Shown here one piece after another: positions 25,372-34,754 of a stretch of 64,000 nt of DNA (its first letter is position 1; each line of letters starts with the position of its first letter). Below the pieces are notes generated by a model. It ran no database searches and had not been told where the DNA came from. It saw only the letters and a program-made list of their open reading frames with translations. Location: contig JAJONO010000016.1 of assembly GCA_021323535.1 (NCBI GenBank), forward strand, positions 1-64,000, given 5' to 3'. The position numbers and the translations under genes were made by a program. Source of the stretch: Bacteroidota bacterium (lineage in GTDB: Bacteria > Bacteroidota > Bacteroidia > B-17B0 > Aurantibacillaceae).

Positions 25372-27720
25372 ATGCCTAAGACAAAGAGCCTGGAGAAATT
25401 GATACACAAACAGAATCTGCTGATTGACATTACGTCGAAATATTTCGACCTGAGTTCGGCGGAAATTTCGTTACAGGAAATCTGTAATGATTTTAAACTT
25501 ATTTCGGAAGCAAAATATACGTTACTTAACCGCTTCAACGACAAAACGCGCTTGAACCAAACGGCCGTTGTATCTGTTGTAGGTAATCAATTAGATGAGA
25601 TCATCAAAGTCATGGGTTTTAATCCCATAGGGAAAGAATGGAAGATCACTCAGCCAACACTTAAACTTCTTCAGTCCCGCAAACTCATTAACCTTCGCGA
25701 TGTAATCGAACTGAAATCTTACTTTTTAACGGCGCAACAAAGAAAAACCGTTACCAGTATTCTTGAACTTGGCGAACTTTATTCTGTTGGTATTTTCAGC
25801 AAGCGAAAAATTCTTGGTAGTATGATCCTTATACTGGACAAGGACCAGGAATTAGGATATAGCAATATTATCGAAAATTTTGCTAAGCAGGTAGGCGGAT
25901 TGATATCCCGCATTGAAAGCGAAACAGAACTTGAACAGGAAAAACAGAAACTGAAAATCATTTCAGAATATTCGCCGGATCTTTTATTTATTGTAGACCG
26001 GGAAAGAATGATCCGGTATATTAACAGAGCGAGGTGGAACAACAAAGAAGATGTAGTGGGTTCGAGCGTGTTTAATTACGTACCTGAAAATTATAAAGAA
26101 AAATTTGATAGTTGGATCCGTAAAACATTTGAGCATGGTAAAACGCATTACGGCGAAATGATTGCGATGGGCATTAACAGCCCCGAAACAATTTACGCCA
26201 TCAAATTTATTCCATACATGAAATATAACCAGGTGGAATACGTATACGTGGTTTCTGCCGATGTTACAGAAAATAAACGCCTTTTGCAGGAGCTTAAAAA
26301 AGCTAACCAGGCAAAGACTGAATTTCTGGCCAATATGAGTCACGAGATCCGTACGCCGCTTAACGCCATCCTGGGTTTCTCCGAACTTTTAAAAGGAAAC
26401 ACAAAAGAGATCAAATACGAAAAGTACATTGATGGAATTCTTACCGGTGGAAAAAATCTGCTATCGCTCATCAACGATATTCTTGATCTTTCTAAAATTG
26501 AAGCCGGCCATGTTGATCTTAAAAATGTGCCTGTAAATGTTCATTCGTTAGCGAATGAGTTTAAACAACTATTTATGCAGAAAGCGGAAGAGAAATGTTT
26601 GCGTTATTACATAAATGTTTCTGCCGGTATTCCAAAAACGGTTCTGATAGATGAAACGCGCGTAAAGCAGATTTTATTCAATCTCGTGGGCAATGCCTTC
26701 AAATTTACCGATCGCGGAGAAGTTTGTCTCACCATCAGTTACGAAAGATCAATGATCCACGATAGTAAAGTTAACCTGGTATTTGAAGTAAAGGATACAG
26801 GCATTGGTATTCCTATAGAACAGCAGAGCATTATTTTTGAAGCCTTTAAGCAACAGGACGGACAGAGCACGCGCAAATACGGTGGAACAGGCCTTGGTCT
26901 TGCTATTACTCGCCGTCTTGTAAACATGATGGGATCAATTAAAGTAGAGAGCCGGCCGGAAAAAGGAAGCACATTTACCGTGATTATCGGTGATGTTGAA
27001 ATTTCGGCGGTGGATGAAGAAGAAGAACTGATGAAAGAGGAAAGAGAGTTTGAATTTAAAAGACAAACTATTCTGCTGGTGGAAGACATTGAATCGAACC
27101 GCGATGTAGTGAAAGGTTTTCTTGAACTTAGCAATCTGAATGTGATTGTTTCTGAAAACGGAAAAGAAGCCATTGAACAACTTGAAAAATTAAAGCCGGA
27201 CCTGATCCTCATGGACATGATGATGCCGGTAATGGATGGGTATACTACCACAAAAGTAATACGTAAACAAAAACGATATGATAAGGTACCGATCGTTGCG
27301 CTTACGGCCTCGGCGCTAAAGCACAGCGAAGACGATATAAGAGGATTATGCAACGATTATCTGCGAAAGCCAATAAGCCGGATAGAACTCGCGAAAGTAC
27401 TTGCGAAGTATCTCGAACATTCTGTCAGCTCTAACTTTGTTTGGGATAGTAATCTGGAAGATACTACCGGAAGCATAAAACTGTGCGACAAGGTAAAAGT
27501 TGAATTGAGAGATAAATTCTATGACTACTGGACCGAGGTATCTCATCTTATGAGTATCGACGATATCCAGGATTTTTCGAACCAATTGCTCGAGTATGCG
27601 CAGGTTCTGGACTCCCCGGCCCTGGAAGATTATGTAAAAACACTTATTTCTTACACCGAAAATTTTGAAATTGAAAAGATGAATGCCACTTTTTTAAGAT
27701 TCAAAAAACTGATCACCTGA
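25372..27720 (+). CDS. soluble hybrid histidine kinase (GAF-like, PAS, HisKA, HATPase, REC)
   Basis: 782 residues from the ATG at 25372; a TTG at 25336 is in frame but less likely. A GAF-like region (about 8-185) is followed by a PAS domain (195-300: IISEYSPDLLFIVDRERMIRYINRA). The H-box FLANMSHEIRTPLNAI carries His324. The ATPase motifs NLVGNAFKFTD, DTGIGI and GGTGLGLA are intact. A receiver has Asp615 in LMDMMMPVMDG. The last 100 residues form a helical tail common in Bacteroidota hybrid kinases, without a clear Hpt His. There are no membrane segments, so it reads an intracellular signal. It is followed 5 nt later by a REC-PAS-PP2C gene and lies divergent to the Sia-like operon with a 183-nt shared upstream region. 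Confidence 0.93.
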   Translation: MPKTKSLEKLIHKQNLLIDITSKYFDLSSAEISLQEICNDFKLISEAKYTLLNRFNDKTRLNQTAVVSVVGNQLDEIIKVMGFNPIGKEWKITQPTLKLLQSRKLINLRDVIELKSYFLTAQQRKTVTSILELGELYSVGIFSKRKILGSMILILDKDQELGYSNIIENFAKQVGGLISRIESETELEQEKQKLKIISEYSPDLLFIVDRERMIRYINRARWNNKEDVVGSSVFNYVPENYKEKFDSWIRKTFEHGKTHYGEMIAMGINSPETIYAIKFIPYMKYNQVEYVYVVSADVTENKRLLQELKKANQAKTEFLANMSHEIRTPLNAILGFSELLKGNTKEIKYEKYIDGILTGGKNLLSLINDILDLSKIEAGHVDLKNVPVNVHSLANEFKQLFMQKAEEKCLRYYINVSAGIPKTVLIDETRVKQILFNLVGNAFKFTDRGEVCLTISYERSMIHDSKVNLVFEVKDTGIGIPIEQQSIIFEAFKQQDGQSTRKYGGTGLGLAITRRLVNMMGSIKVESRPEKGSTFTVIIGDVEISAVDEEEELMKEEREFEFKRQTILLVEDIESNRDVVKGFLELSNLNVIVSENGKEAIEQLEKLKPDLILMDMMMPVMDGYTTTKVIRKQKRYDKVPIVALTASALKHSEDDIRGLCNDYLRKPISRIELAKVLAKYLEHSVSSNFVWDSNLEDTTGSIKLCDKVKVELRDKFYDYWTEVSHLMSIDDIQDFSNQLLEYAQVLDSPALEDYVKTLISYTENFEIEKMNATFLRFKKLIT

Positions 27721-27725
27721 TAGTA

Positions 27726-29315
27726 ATGATAGAAAAACTTAAAATTAAACCCACTGTTCCAAGAACTACTGAAACCGAAGTAAATCTTCTCAGGAAAGGA
27801 AAGATATTGATCATTGATGACTCGATGGATAACATCAGGGCCATTGCCAAGATCCTGAAAGAAGAAGAGTATGATATTCTCACAGCGCATGATCCCATGA
27901 AAGGTATTTCCATTGCCGAATCAAAGCTTCCCGATATGATCCTGCTGGATGTGATCATGCCGGGAATTAACGGTTACAAGGTATGCGAAACGCTCAAAAA
28001 CAATAAACACACAAAGGATATTCCCATTTTATTTTTAACATCGCTCAACGACAGCGATAGCACTTTAAAAGGTTTCCAGATGGGCGCAGTGGATTATATC
28101 AACAAACCATTTAACCGCCTCGAACTTCTTGCCAGGATAAAAAATCATCTTAATATTAAATTATCGCAGGAGCATGGTCGCGCCCTGTTCGAAAGCATTC
28201 ATCATACCTACATCACATTAAACAAGGACCTTCGTATTGTAAACTACAACACCATTGCCAATATCCGCGAAGAACTTTTCGGGAAGCGTAAATTTATCAT
28301 TGGCGACAATATTTTTAATTACATTGGCCAGGAAGATCATAGCCTGTTCAAAAGAAAAATTGAGGGAGTGTTTGCCGGGAAAGTTTCGGGTTTCGAAAAA
28401 CAGTATCTTCACAACGAAACCAGCAGTTGGTTCAATTATGTGTTCGAACCCATTATCAGCAAGCAAGGGGAGGTAATAGGATGCCTTATTAACGGCACGG
28501 ATATTACCGAGAAAAAAGGATTTGAGTTAAGGGTGCAGGAATATACACGTGAAATAAAACAGATGTATCTCGAGTCCAAGGAAAGCCTTGAATATGCCAG
28601 TTATGTGCAAAACGCCCTCTTTCCAACACGAAAAGAATTCACTTCTAATTTTGAAGAACATTTTCTAATTTGCAAGCCAAAAGATATTGTTAATGGCGAC
28701 TTTTACTGGATATACCCTTCGGGAAGCAAATTGTTCTTCGTTCTCGGGGATTGCACCGGACATGGTGTAGCCGGTGCCTTACTTACTACTATTAGCATTG
28801 TGTTGCTGGAAAGAATTATTAAGCACAATAAAATAACTTTGCCTGATGAAATTCTGCACGAAATGGATCTGGGATTAAAAGACACACTGCGTCAGAAAGA
28901 AGGAGAAATGGAGAGTGGACTTGAAATAGCGGTATGCGTATTCGATAAAAAGAAACGGATACTTGAATTCGCGGGCGCTAAACGTTCTCTGTTTATGACT
29001 GTAGGTAATGAACTGATAGAAATAAAAGGGAACCGGTTTGACCTTGGCGGCTCAGGTAAAAAAATATTTAAAAAACAGCATGTCGATTATGATAAACACA
29101 CTTCATTCTATATGTTTTCTGATGGCATCACCGACCAGATCGGGGGCGAAAAACGAAAACGTTTTATGACGAAGAATTTATTCAGGCTCATTGATTCGAA
29201 TAAACACAGAACGATGACCGAGCAGAAAAAGGCGTATGAACATGCAATTAAAGAATGGATGAGAGATGAAGTGCAGACAGATGACCTCACTCTGATAGGA
29301 TTGAAAGTAATGTAA
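27726..29315 (+). CDS. response regulator with REC, PAS and PP2C phosphatase output
   Basis: A 529-residue soluble protein. The receiver (25-140) has ILIIDDS, phosphoacceptor Asp75 in LLDVIMPG, and the conserved Lys in NKPFNRLE. A PAS domain follows (about 155-265). The SLEYASYVQNALFP helix leads into a complete PP2C/SpoIIE domain with GDFYW, GDCTGHGVAGALL, FSDGITDQIGG and QTDDLTLIG. Phosphorylation of the receiver, probably by the hybrid kinase 5 nt upstream, would set the phosphatase activity, as in RsbU/RssB-type proteins. Possible substrates in this window are the two SiaC-type proteins and the STAS protein at 34755; which one is used cannot be told from sequence. Confidence 0.92.
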   Translation: MIEKLKIKPTVPRTTETEVNLLRKGKILIIDDSMDNIRAIAKILKEEEYDILTAHDPMKGISIAESKLPDMILLDVIMPGINGYKVCETLKNNKHTKDIPILFLTSLNDSDSTLKGFQMGAVDYINKPFNRLELLARIKNHLNIKLSQEHGRALFESIHHTYITLNKDLRIVNYNTIANIREELFGKRKFIIGDNIFNYIGQEDHSLFKRKIEGVFAGKVSGFEKQYLHNETSSWFNYVFEPIISKQGEVIGCLINGTDITEKKGFELRVQEYTREIKQMYLESKESLEYASYVQNALFPTRKEFTSNFEEHFLICKPKDIVNGDFYWIYPSGSKLFFVLGDCTGHGVAGALLTTISIVLLERIIKHNKITLPDEILHEMDLGLKDTLRQKEGEMESGLEIAVCVFDKKKRILEFAGAKRSLFMTVGNELIEIKGNRFDLGGSGKKIFKKQHVDYDKHTSFYMFSDGITDQIGGEKRKRFMTKNLFRLIDSNKHRTMTEQKKAYEHAIKEWMRDEVQTDDLTLIGLKVM

Positions 29316-29323
29316 AAAAAAAC

Positions 29324-31075
29324 ATGAGCGAGTTTTTCCCAAAGATACTCATCGTCGATGATTCTTCAGAAAACCTGAAGCTTCTTGGCAATGGATTAAA
29401 GAACCGTAATTTTAATGTGCTTACGGCGCTTAACGGGAAGCAAGCGCTCGCTCTTATCGAAAGTAAAAAACCCGACCTCATTCTACTAGATGTGATGATG
29501 CCAGTAATGGATGGCTTTGAAGTGTGCCAACGCTTAAAAAGTTCACCGCAATTGTCAACCATTCCTATTATTTTTCTCACCGCGCTTAACGATCTTCAAA
29601 CCATTAAACGCAGCCTTGAACTGGGCGCGGTGGATTATGCCACTAAACCTTTTAATCTGGAGGAACTGGTACTCAAAATAAATAACCAGCTTCGTATTAA
29701 AAAACAATTCGATTATAATGCCAGGTGGATCGAGCTTCTTAAAAATGTTCTCAGGTGTGTAACCACCGAAGATTCTCCTGAGTCAAAAGATGCCCTTACA
29801 AGAGTGAGCCAGCTTCTTGCGGCCGACGAAAGTTATTTCGCGTACAACAACAATTCGTTTACATATCTGCAACTTATACAATTACTCCGGGAAACACTTT
29901 CCGATAATATAGAATATGATCAGCAGACAGAAAACCGTTTCGGTTATTCCGGGTTTGAACTGATGCAACTACTCTTCAGGTGTATTAAAGGTATAAACAG
30001 TTCTTTTGGTATTTCTCCTTCCGATATTAAAGCGGAAATTCGTCCTGTATCAGAAAGAGTACATCTTTTCACGGTGCATGTTAGTATCAAAGGCTACGAA
30101 CAACAGGCAGAAAAACTCGGAGTAGAAATTGCCAACGAAGATCCTGATACAAATAACATGGATATTCTTACTTTTCAGGGAATCAGGAAGCTGCTCAATT
30201 TCAAAATAAAAAAACCGGAAGATAGTAACGACTATATTGTTGAGATTCCGATATGCAGAGAGGTAAAAGAAGATGCTTCCGGTAATGTAAGTGTTTCGTC
30301 TGCGGTTAACGCGAAGAAAGGAAGTGTGCTCATTGTTGAAGATAATGAACTCAACCAGGAATATATGCAATTACTGCTGCAGGGTTTTAATCTCAACTAT
30401 GACCTCGCCAAAAACGGACACGAAGCCATTGATAAAGCCACAAAGAACGAGTATGATGTAATATTAATGGATGTAAATCTTCCGGGTATGAGCGGTCTTG
30501 AAATAACAAGTATTCTCAGAACAAAATACAATTACAAAAAGTTCATTGTAGCAGTGTCGGGTCATACCGAACAATCGTTCATCCAGGAATGTCTTCAAAG
30601 TGGATTCAACGAGTTTCTGACCAAACCCTATACTGTTAAGGATATTGAAAAGGTCCTTAAAAAGTATTCGCACATTGAAAACGTTGAAAAGAACGGAGAA
30701 ACGAGAATAGAAAATGAAGGTTTTCATTCCGAATATGATTACAGCAGGGCGGTGGAACTTGCCAATGGCAGCAGGGAACTTCTTGATCAATGGTTCGACA
30801 GTTTTTGTGAATTGCTTGAAGGGGCGCTGTCACTGACCAATGAGATCAAACAAACACAAGAATATAAAAGAGGAAGTAAGGAATTTCACGCGCTTATCAA
30901 TTATTCTTCCTATTTCAGAATAACAAAAGTGGCCAACTGCATTACAGATATACAGCGCTTAAGCGAACAGCTGCCGGATAGAAAAGTAGAGTTCCTGAAT
31001 GCGATAAACGCGCTTGAAGTAGAACTGAACTGTGCAAAAAGTCATTATATGAAGGAGCTGCGACCGTCTGCTTAG
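29324..31075 (+). CDS. double-receiver signalling protein with degenerate kinase-like core and Hpt-like tail
   Basis: A 583-residue soluble protein. The first receiver (6-125) has ILIVDDS and Asp56 in LLDVMMPVMDG. Residues 130-315 have the length and some patterns of a histidine kinase ATPase core (FQGIRKLLNFKIKKP, then DYIVEIPICREV) but lack an H-box and recognisable G-boxes. The second receiver (335-450) has VLIVEDNELNQEYM and Asp383 in LMDVNLPG. The C-terminal helices carry His522 in EFHALINYSSYFRI, which resembles an Hpt site but lacks the usual Lys and Gly. It is the third gene of the operon with the hybrid kinase and REC-PAS-PP2C gene (8-nt gap). It may be a phosphate-sharing or scaffold protein; that is inference. 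Confidence 0.85.
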   Translation: MSEFFPKILIVDDSSENLKLLGNGLKNRNFNVLTALNGKQALALIESKKPDLILLDVMMPVMDGFEVCQRLKSSPQLSTIPIIFLTALNDLQTIKRSLELGAVDYATKPFNLEELVLKINNQLRIKKQFDYNARWIELLKNVLRCVTTEDSPESKDALTRVSQLLAADESYFAYNNNSFTYLQLIQLLRETLSDNIEYDQQTENRFGYSGFELMQLLFRCIKGINSSFGISPSDIKAEIRPVSERVHLFTVHVSIKGYEQQAEKLGVEIANEDPDTNNMDILTFQGIRKLLNFKIKKPEDSNDYIVEIPICREVKEDASGNVSVSSAVNAKKGSVLIVEDNELNQEYMQLLLQGFNLNYDLAKNGHEAIDKATKNEYDVILMDVNLPGMSGLEITSILRTKYNYKKFIVAVSGHTEQSFIQECLQSGFNEFLTKPYTVKDIEKVLKKYSHIENVEKNGETRIENEGFHSEYDYSRAVELANGSRELLDQWFDSFCELLEGALSLTNEIKQTQEYKRGSKEFHALINYSSYFRITKVANCITDIQRLSEQLPDRKVEFLNAINALEVELNCAKSHYMKELRPSA

Positions 31076-31081
31076 TCTGTA

Positions 31082-31235
31082 GCTCTTGCTTTAAGACGAG
31101 ACACGAATTTCACGAACCTGTATTGAAAAATCTGCGTGAAACTACTAAGCGTATAGCTTTGCGAACCTTTGCGCGCCTCAGCGAGAAACTTCTCTGCGAA
31201 CTCCGCCTACTCCCCGCACTCTGCGGGAACGAAAG
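31082..31235. repeat. intergenic repeat cluster (CACGAATTTCACGAA and CTCTGCG units)
   Basis: The space between two convergent genes contains CACGAATTTCACGAA (31102-31116), identical to 59515-59529. It also has TTTGCGAACCTTTGCGCG near 31156-31173, CTTCTCTGCGAACTCCGC near 31189-31206 and a hairpin CCCGCA-CTC-TGCGGG (about 31213-31227). The same word types recur in other gaps of this window and never inside genes. No coding function is credible here. Confidence 0.65.
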
Positions 31236-31892
31236 CTACTTCGGGATAATAATCTTATTCTTAATAGCCTTCGTGATCATTTCCGCTGTATTTTTTACAT
31301 CCAGTTTTTTGAGAATGTTATAACGGTGCGCGTCCACCGTACTGATACTTACGAATAATTTCTCGGCAATTTCTTTATTGCTTAAACCCTGGCTGATAAG
31401 TTCAATGATCTCTTTTTCTCTTTTTGTAATATCAACCTTCTGATTATTGCGCGCCGAGCCGTTAAATTCTTTATTGATATAACTGTCTGCCAGAATCTGT
31501 GAAACGGAACGGCTTATGAATTTTTCGCCCTTCATGATCTTGTCAATCGCCGAATATAATTCATTCTTTTTGAAGTCCTTTAAAAGATAACCATTGGCGC
31601 CTGCTTCAAAACAATTATTGATGTATAGCTGGTCGGCGTGCATACTTAATACGAGCACCCTGATAGATCCACCTGAAAGTTTTTTTATTTTTTTAGTGAG
31701 TTCAATCCCGTCCATTCCTTCCATAGAAATATCGGTGATCACAATGTCTACCTGTGTTTTATTAAGATCGGCTAAAAGATCCTCAGCGCTTTCAGCTTCT
31801 CCAACAATCTGGTATTCTGCGTTAAGTTCAAGTAAGTTCTTAATACCATATCTTACAATATGGTGATCTTCTACTAAATAAATCTTAGTCAT
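31236..31892 (-). CDS. NarL/FixJ-family response regulator
   Basis: A 218-residue DNA-binding regulator. The N-terminal receiver has YLVEDHHIVR, Asp54 in VITDISMEGMDG and the Lys of LLKDFKKNE. The C-terminal LuxR-type helix-turn-helix reads TKREKEIIELISQGLSNKEI followed by KLFVSISTVDAHR. It should bind DNA as a dimer after phosphorylation by the adjacent sensor kinase, whose stop codon overlaps this gene's ATG by 4 nt. The two form a standard two-gene pair. Target genes cannot be read from the sequence; the divergent chemotaxis island beyond the kinase gene is one candidate. Confidence 0.95.
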   Translation of the reverse strand: MTKIYLVEDHHIVRYGIKNLLELNAEYQIVGEAESAEDLLADLNKTQVDIVITDISMEGMDGIELTKKIKKLSGGSIRVLVLSMHADQLYINNCFEAGANGYLLKDFKKNELYSAIDKIMKGEKFISRSVSQILADSYINKEFNGSARNNQKVDITKREKEIIELISQGLSNKEIAEKLFVSISTVDAHRYNILKKLDVKNTAEMITKAIKNKIIIPK

Positions 31893-34063
31893 GGGTGATG
31901 GGGGTTTGTTTTGGTTTTTAAAATTATCTCAAAGCCCATTTTTGTTCTGGTGCGGATGAGTAATCTGGAGTTAATACTTTTTGCTCTTTCTTCAATATTT
32001 AATAATCCTAACTTCTGCATTTTCGTTTTCTTCAGCGCCCGCTTGTCAATTCCTTTTCCGTTATCGAGTACATGCAAGGTGAGGCCCTTTTCTGAATAGA
32101 ACAAATTTATTTCAGCATGTGTAGCATTTGAATGCGTGATAATGTTCTTTACCGCTTCCTGTATGATACGGTAATAATTTATCTCAATGTCACTTTCAAA
32201 CCTTAACCCCTCAATATTGGAATTAAGTTTAAAAGTAGTAATTTTATTTAACTTATTAATAAATTGATATACAGAAGAGTAAAGACCGAATTGATACAGG
32301 CTGGCCGGTGAAAGACTGGTAGAAATTCCTCTCAGTTCCTGGATAATTTCCGACAATACTTCACTTACAAAATCCACCTTTTTCCGTTCATTGGTTTTAA
32401 GTGAACCGCTCATGTTCAGGCTTTCAAGATTCATGCGTACCGCGCTCAGCATCTGGTTTAATCCTTCATGGATTTTTTTCGCGAGATGTTTTTGATCATT
32501 CTCCTGTTTTTGTATCAGAGAAAGGCTCCCCGCTGTTTCGTTTTCTATAACGACTTTCGTTTCCGGGCGTAATCCAAGTTTGGTAAGGTTACGAAGGTTG
32601 GTAATATCGCGTCCTATCGAAATGTAATTGGTGATCTCACCATTCATGTTAATGAAAGAAGTGATGATCTTTTCTTCAACAAAAATCTGCCCGTCTTTTT
32701 TCTTGTTAATAAAGTTACCTTTAAACGTACGCTTTTTCAATAAGGTTTTCCACATGTCTTTATAAAAACTCTCCGGATGCTTTCCTGATCGGAGAATGTT
32801 CATAGAGGAGCCAAGAAGTTCGTCGGACGAATATCCTGTTATCTTCGTAAATACAGTATTCACATATTCAATTCTTCCGGCATTATCGGTTATCACAACA
32901 AGGTCCTGCGACTGAGCGGTAATATTAAACAGTTTCTGAATTCTTACAATGTTGCTTTTTCCAGAGGTAATATCTTTAAATACAACGAGCGCTTTTTGTT
33001 CGCCCATGGCTGTAATGTTTACTTCAAACCAGGTCGTAAGATTATTCGCTTCCATTTCGAGCTCGGTTTTTAACTGGTCGCCGCTCTTAAGAACACGATC
33101 AATTAATTTCTCAAGGGTTCCCGGAATAATATGGCTGAGTACCCGGGAAATTTTTTTTCCTTCAATGAATTTCGTACTGGGGATCAAAACATTTCGTTCA
33201 TACGATTTAAAATACGATCTTACAATTTCATAGTTATCATCAACAATAATAAAAGAATATGGAACCGCTCTTATAATACCTTCTTTTTCCTGTTCGCTTT
33301 TTACAAGCTTTTCTTTTACGTGCATCAGTTTTGTGATATCCTGCGCGTAGCCAATGATCTTATCGGGTTTGCCGCTGGCATCTTTCAGGATACTGGCCCT
33401 GTCATGTACCCATTTTGTTTTTCCTGTTGGAGTAATAATCCTGTATTCGAGTTCAAATTCTCCACTGTTCAGATTTTTTTTATTCTTCGTAATAACATTA
33501 TTCAGGTCATCGGGATGAATGTATTTTCTTACCGAATTCTCCCTGTAAATTTCTTCAAGGGAAGTTTCATAAATGCTTTCAAAGCCAGGGCTCAGAAATT
33601 CAATTTTCTTTTCTTTGATAGAAAACACCCAATAAGCGAGGTTAAGAGAGCCGAGCACTTCATGTATCTTTTCATTGCCTATACTATCCATTTTCAGATG
33701 ATCAGAAATGAAATTCACAATGCCGATCGATCCTATTATTTTTCCATCACCGTTAAGCAGTGGTGAACCTTTTATCTGCAATTTCCAGATCTTGCCGGTT
33801 TTGGTCTTAAAACTTATTTGGTAAAGGCTGGTAATACCTTTTTTTCGGTCGTTGAGTTTGCTTAAGATCAGGTTCAGATTTTCCTTGTCAAGAAAATCAG
33901 CGCCATTTCTGCCAACCACATCATCCTGTTTATATCCAAAGGCTTCTTTCAGTTTTTCGTCAACAAATAATATATTGCCTTCAAGGTCCAGTTTCACAAC
34001 TCCTTCAAGAGATTCGCTCAGAACAGTCTGTCTGTTATTGTTTCCGTAAGAGTTTTGTTGCAT
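31889..34063 (-). CDS. multi-PAS sensor histidine kinase, NarX/HisKA_3 type
   Basis: A 724-residue soluble kinase with four PAS-like domains (about 15-120, 135-250, 255-365, 375-490). Typical PAS motifs are GNILFVDEKLKEAFGY, WVHDRASILKDASGKP, IIGYAQDIT and RIEYVNTVFTKITGYSSDE. The HisKA_3 dimerisation helix has His532 in LAKKIHEGLNQMLSAV. The ATPase domain has RIIQEAVKNIITHSNA, LHVLDNGKGI and KLGLLNIEERA. This is the usual architecture for kinases that pair with NarL-type regulators, and one follows with a 4-nt overlap. There are no membrane segments, so it senses inside the cell. A possible promoter -7 element (TATTTTTGC) lies about 65 nt upstream. Confidence 0.94.
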   Translation of the reverse strand: MQQNSYGNNNRQTVLSESLEGVVKLDLEGNILFVDEKLKEAFGYKQDDVVGRNGADFLDKENLNLILSKLNDRKKGITSLYQISFKTKTGKIWKLQIKGSPLLNGDGKIIGSIGIVNFISDHLKMDSIGNEKIHEVLGSLNLAYWVFSIKEKKIEFLSPGFESIYETSLEEIYRENSVRKYIHPDDLNNVITKNKKNLNSGEFELEYRIITPTGKTKWVHDRASILKDASGKPDKIIGYAQDITKLMHVKEKLVKSEQEKEGIIRAVPYSFIIVDDNYEIVRSYFKSYERNVLIPSTKFIEGKKISRVLSHIIPGTLEKLIDRVLKSGDQLKTELEMEANNLTTWFEVNITAMGEQKALVVFKDITSGKSNIVRIQKLFNITAQSQDLVVITDNAGRIEYVNTVFTKITGYSSDELLGSSMNILRSGKHPESFYKDMWKTLLKKRTFKGNFINKKKDGQIFVEEKIITSFINMNGEITNYISIGRDITNLRNLTKLGLRPETKVVIENETAGSLSLIQKQENDQKHLAKKIHEGLNQMLSAVRMNLESLNMSGSLKTNERKKVDFVSEVLSEIIQELRGISTSLSPASLYQFGLYSSVYQFINKLNKITTFKLNSNIEGLRFESDIEINYYRIIQEAVKNIITHSNATHAEINLFYSEKGLTLHVLDNGKGIDKRALKKTKMQKLGLLNIEERAKSINSRLLIRTRTKMGFEIILKTKTNPHHP

Positions 34064-34127
34064 AGAATTCCACCGCTTTTACGGCCTTTCGTCTTAGTTG
34101 TTTCTCAATAATGGAGTAAATGACGTC

Positions 34128-34136
34128 GCAAAAATA
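34128..34136 (-). promoter_or_regulatory. possible Bacteroidota -7 promoter element for the PAS kinase gene
   Basis: On the minus strand this reads TATTTTTGC, fitting the Bacteroidota TAnnTTTG consensus plus the frequent following C. The predicted transcript start would give a leader of roughly 55-60 nt before the kinase ATG at 34063. No TTG -33 element is visible at normal spacing, so the call is tentative. Confidence 0.35.
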
Positions 34137-34147
34137 GTAATGGAGTC

Positions 34148-34166
34148 AACCATAGAGCCTATGGTT
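34148..34166. promoter_or_regulatory. perfect 8-bp inverted repeat in the divergent gap (possible operator)
   Basis: AACCATAG and CTATGGTT flank a 3-nt centre (AGC). It lies between the PAS kinase gene and the first gene of the chemotaxis island, 12 nt upstream of the possible -7 element for the kinase. A NarL-type or other dimeric regulator could bind here; alternatively it is a small RNA hairpin. Confidence 0.4.
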
Positions 34167-34293
34167 ATTATGCATTTTTTAATTAAATAAAACCCTTAAT
34201 TTTTTTAAAGACAAACCCTAATGTTTTTGGATCGTCGTGGAAATAATTTTGTCCCCACAACCAGTTATGACTTTAAACGTGATGATCAGATGT

Positions 34294-34743
34294 ATGAAAA
34301 TAATAGCGATTTGCCTGATTTTACTGGGAAGTACAGGCTTCAGGTCTGGCACTGCACGCTCATCAGATATCTATAAAAGATATAAGATCAAAGAAACAAC
34401 CGCTCATTTCAAAGATGCACTCCTTGTGCTTTATTCCGATCATACTTACGTAAACTTCGGAATTATTTATGCAGGTGTTAACGATATATACGTATGGCAC
34501 TCGTCTGGCTCATGGACCGAACAGAATAAAATGATGGTTCTGAAAAAGAACGACGGGATCTTCGACCTCGAATTGCTCAAGAAGGATATTAAGCGTTATT
34601 ACAAAGGAGGACCAAACTACCGCTTCTTTAAACAAAGCTTTCAGTACATCTCCGACAATTTTAAGGAACGCGCATTCAGTTACGAAAATTCGGAGCTGGT
34701 TGACAACAGAAAAAATATCAGTTACAGGGAAGTAAAAAAATAA
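34294..34743 (+). CDS. small secreted protein of unknown function heading the che island
   Basis: About 149 residues from the ATG at 34294, chosen because it starts a clear signal peptide (MKIIAICLILLGSTGFRSG). In-frame ATG at 34267 and GTG at 34237 are further upstream. The mature part has one beta-rich stretch (ALLVLYSDHTYVNFG, VWHSSGSWTEQNKMMVLKK) resembling small lipocalin-like Bacteroidota proteins, then charged helices. I do not recognise a family or active site. It is 11 nt upstream of the STAS gene and therefore probably shares the transcript with cheY-cheA-cheW. It could be periplasmic or surface-exposed. Confidence 0.7.
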   Translation: MKIIAICLILLGSTGFRSGTARSSDIYKRYKIKETTAHFKDALLVLYSDHTYVNFGIIYAGVNDIYVWHSSGSWTEQNKMMVLKKNDGIFDLELLKKDIKRYYKGGPNYRFFKQSFQYISDNFKERAFSYENSELVDNRKNISYREVKK

Positions 34744-34754
34744 AAACCAAAATC

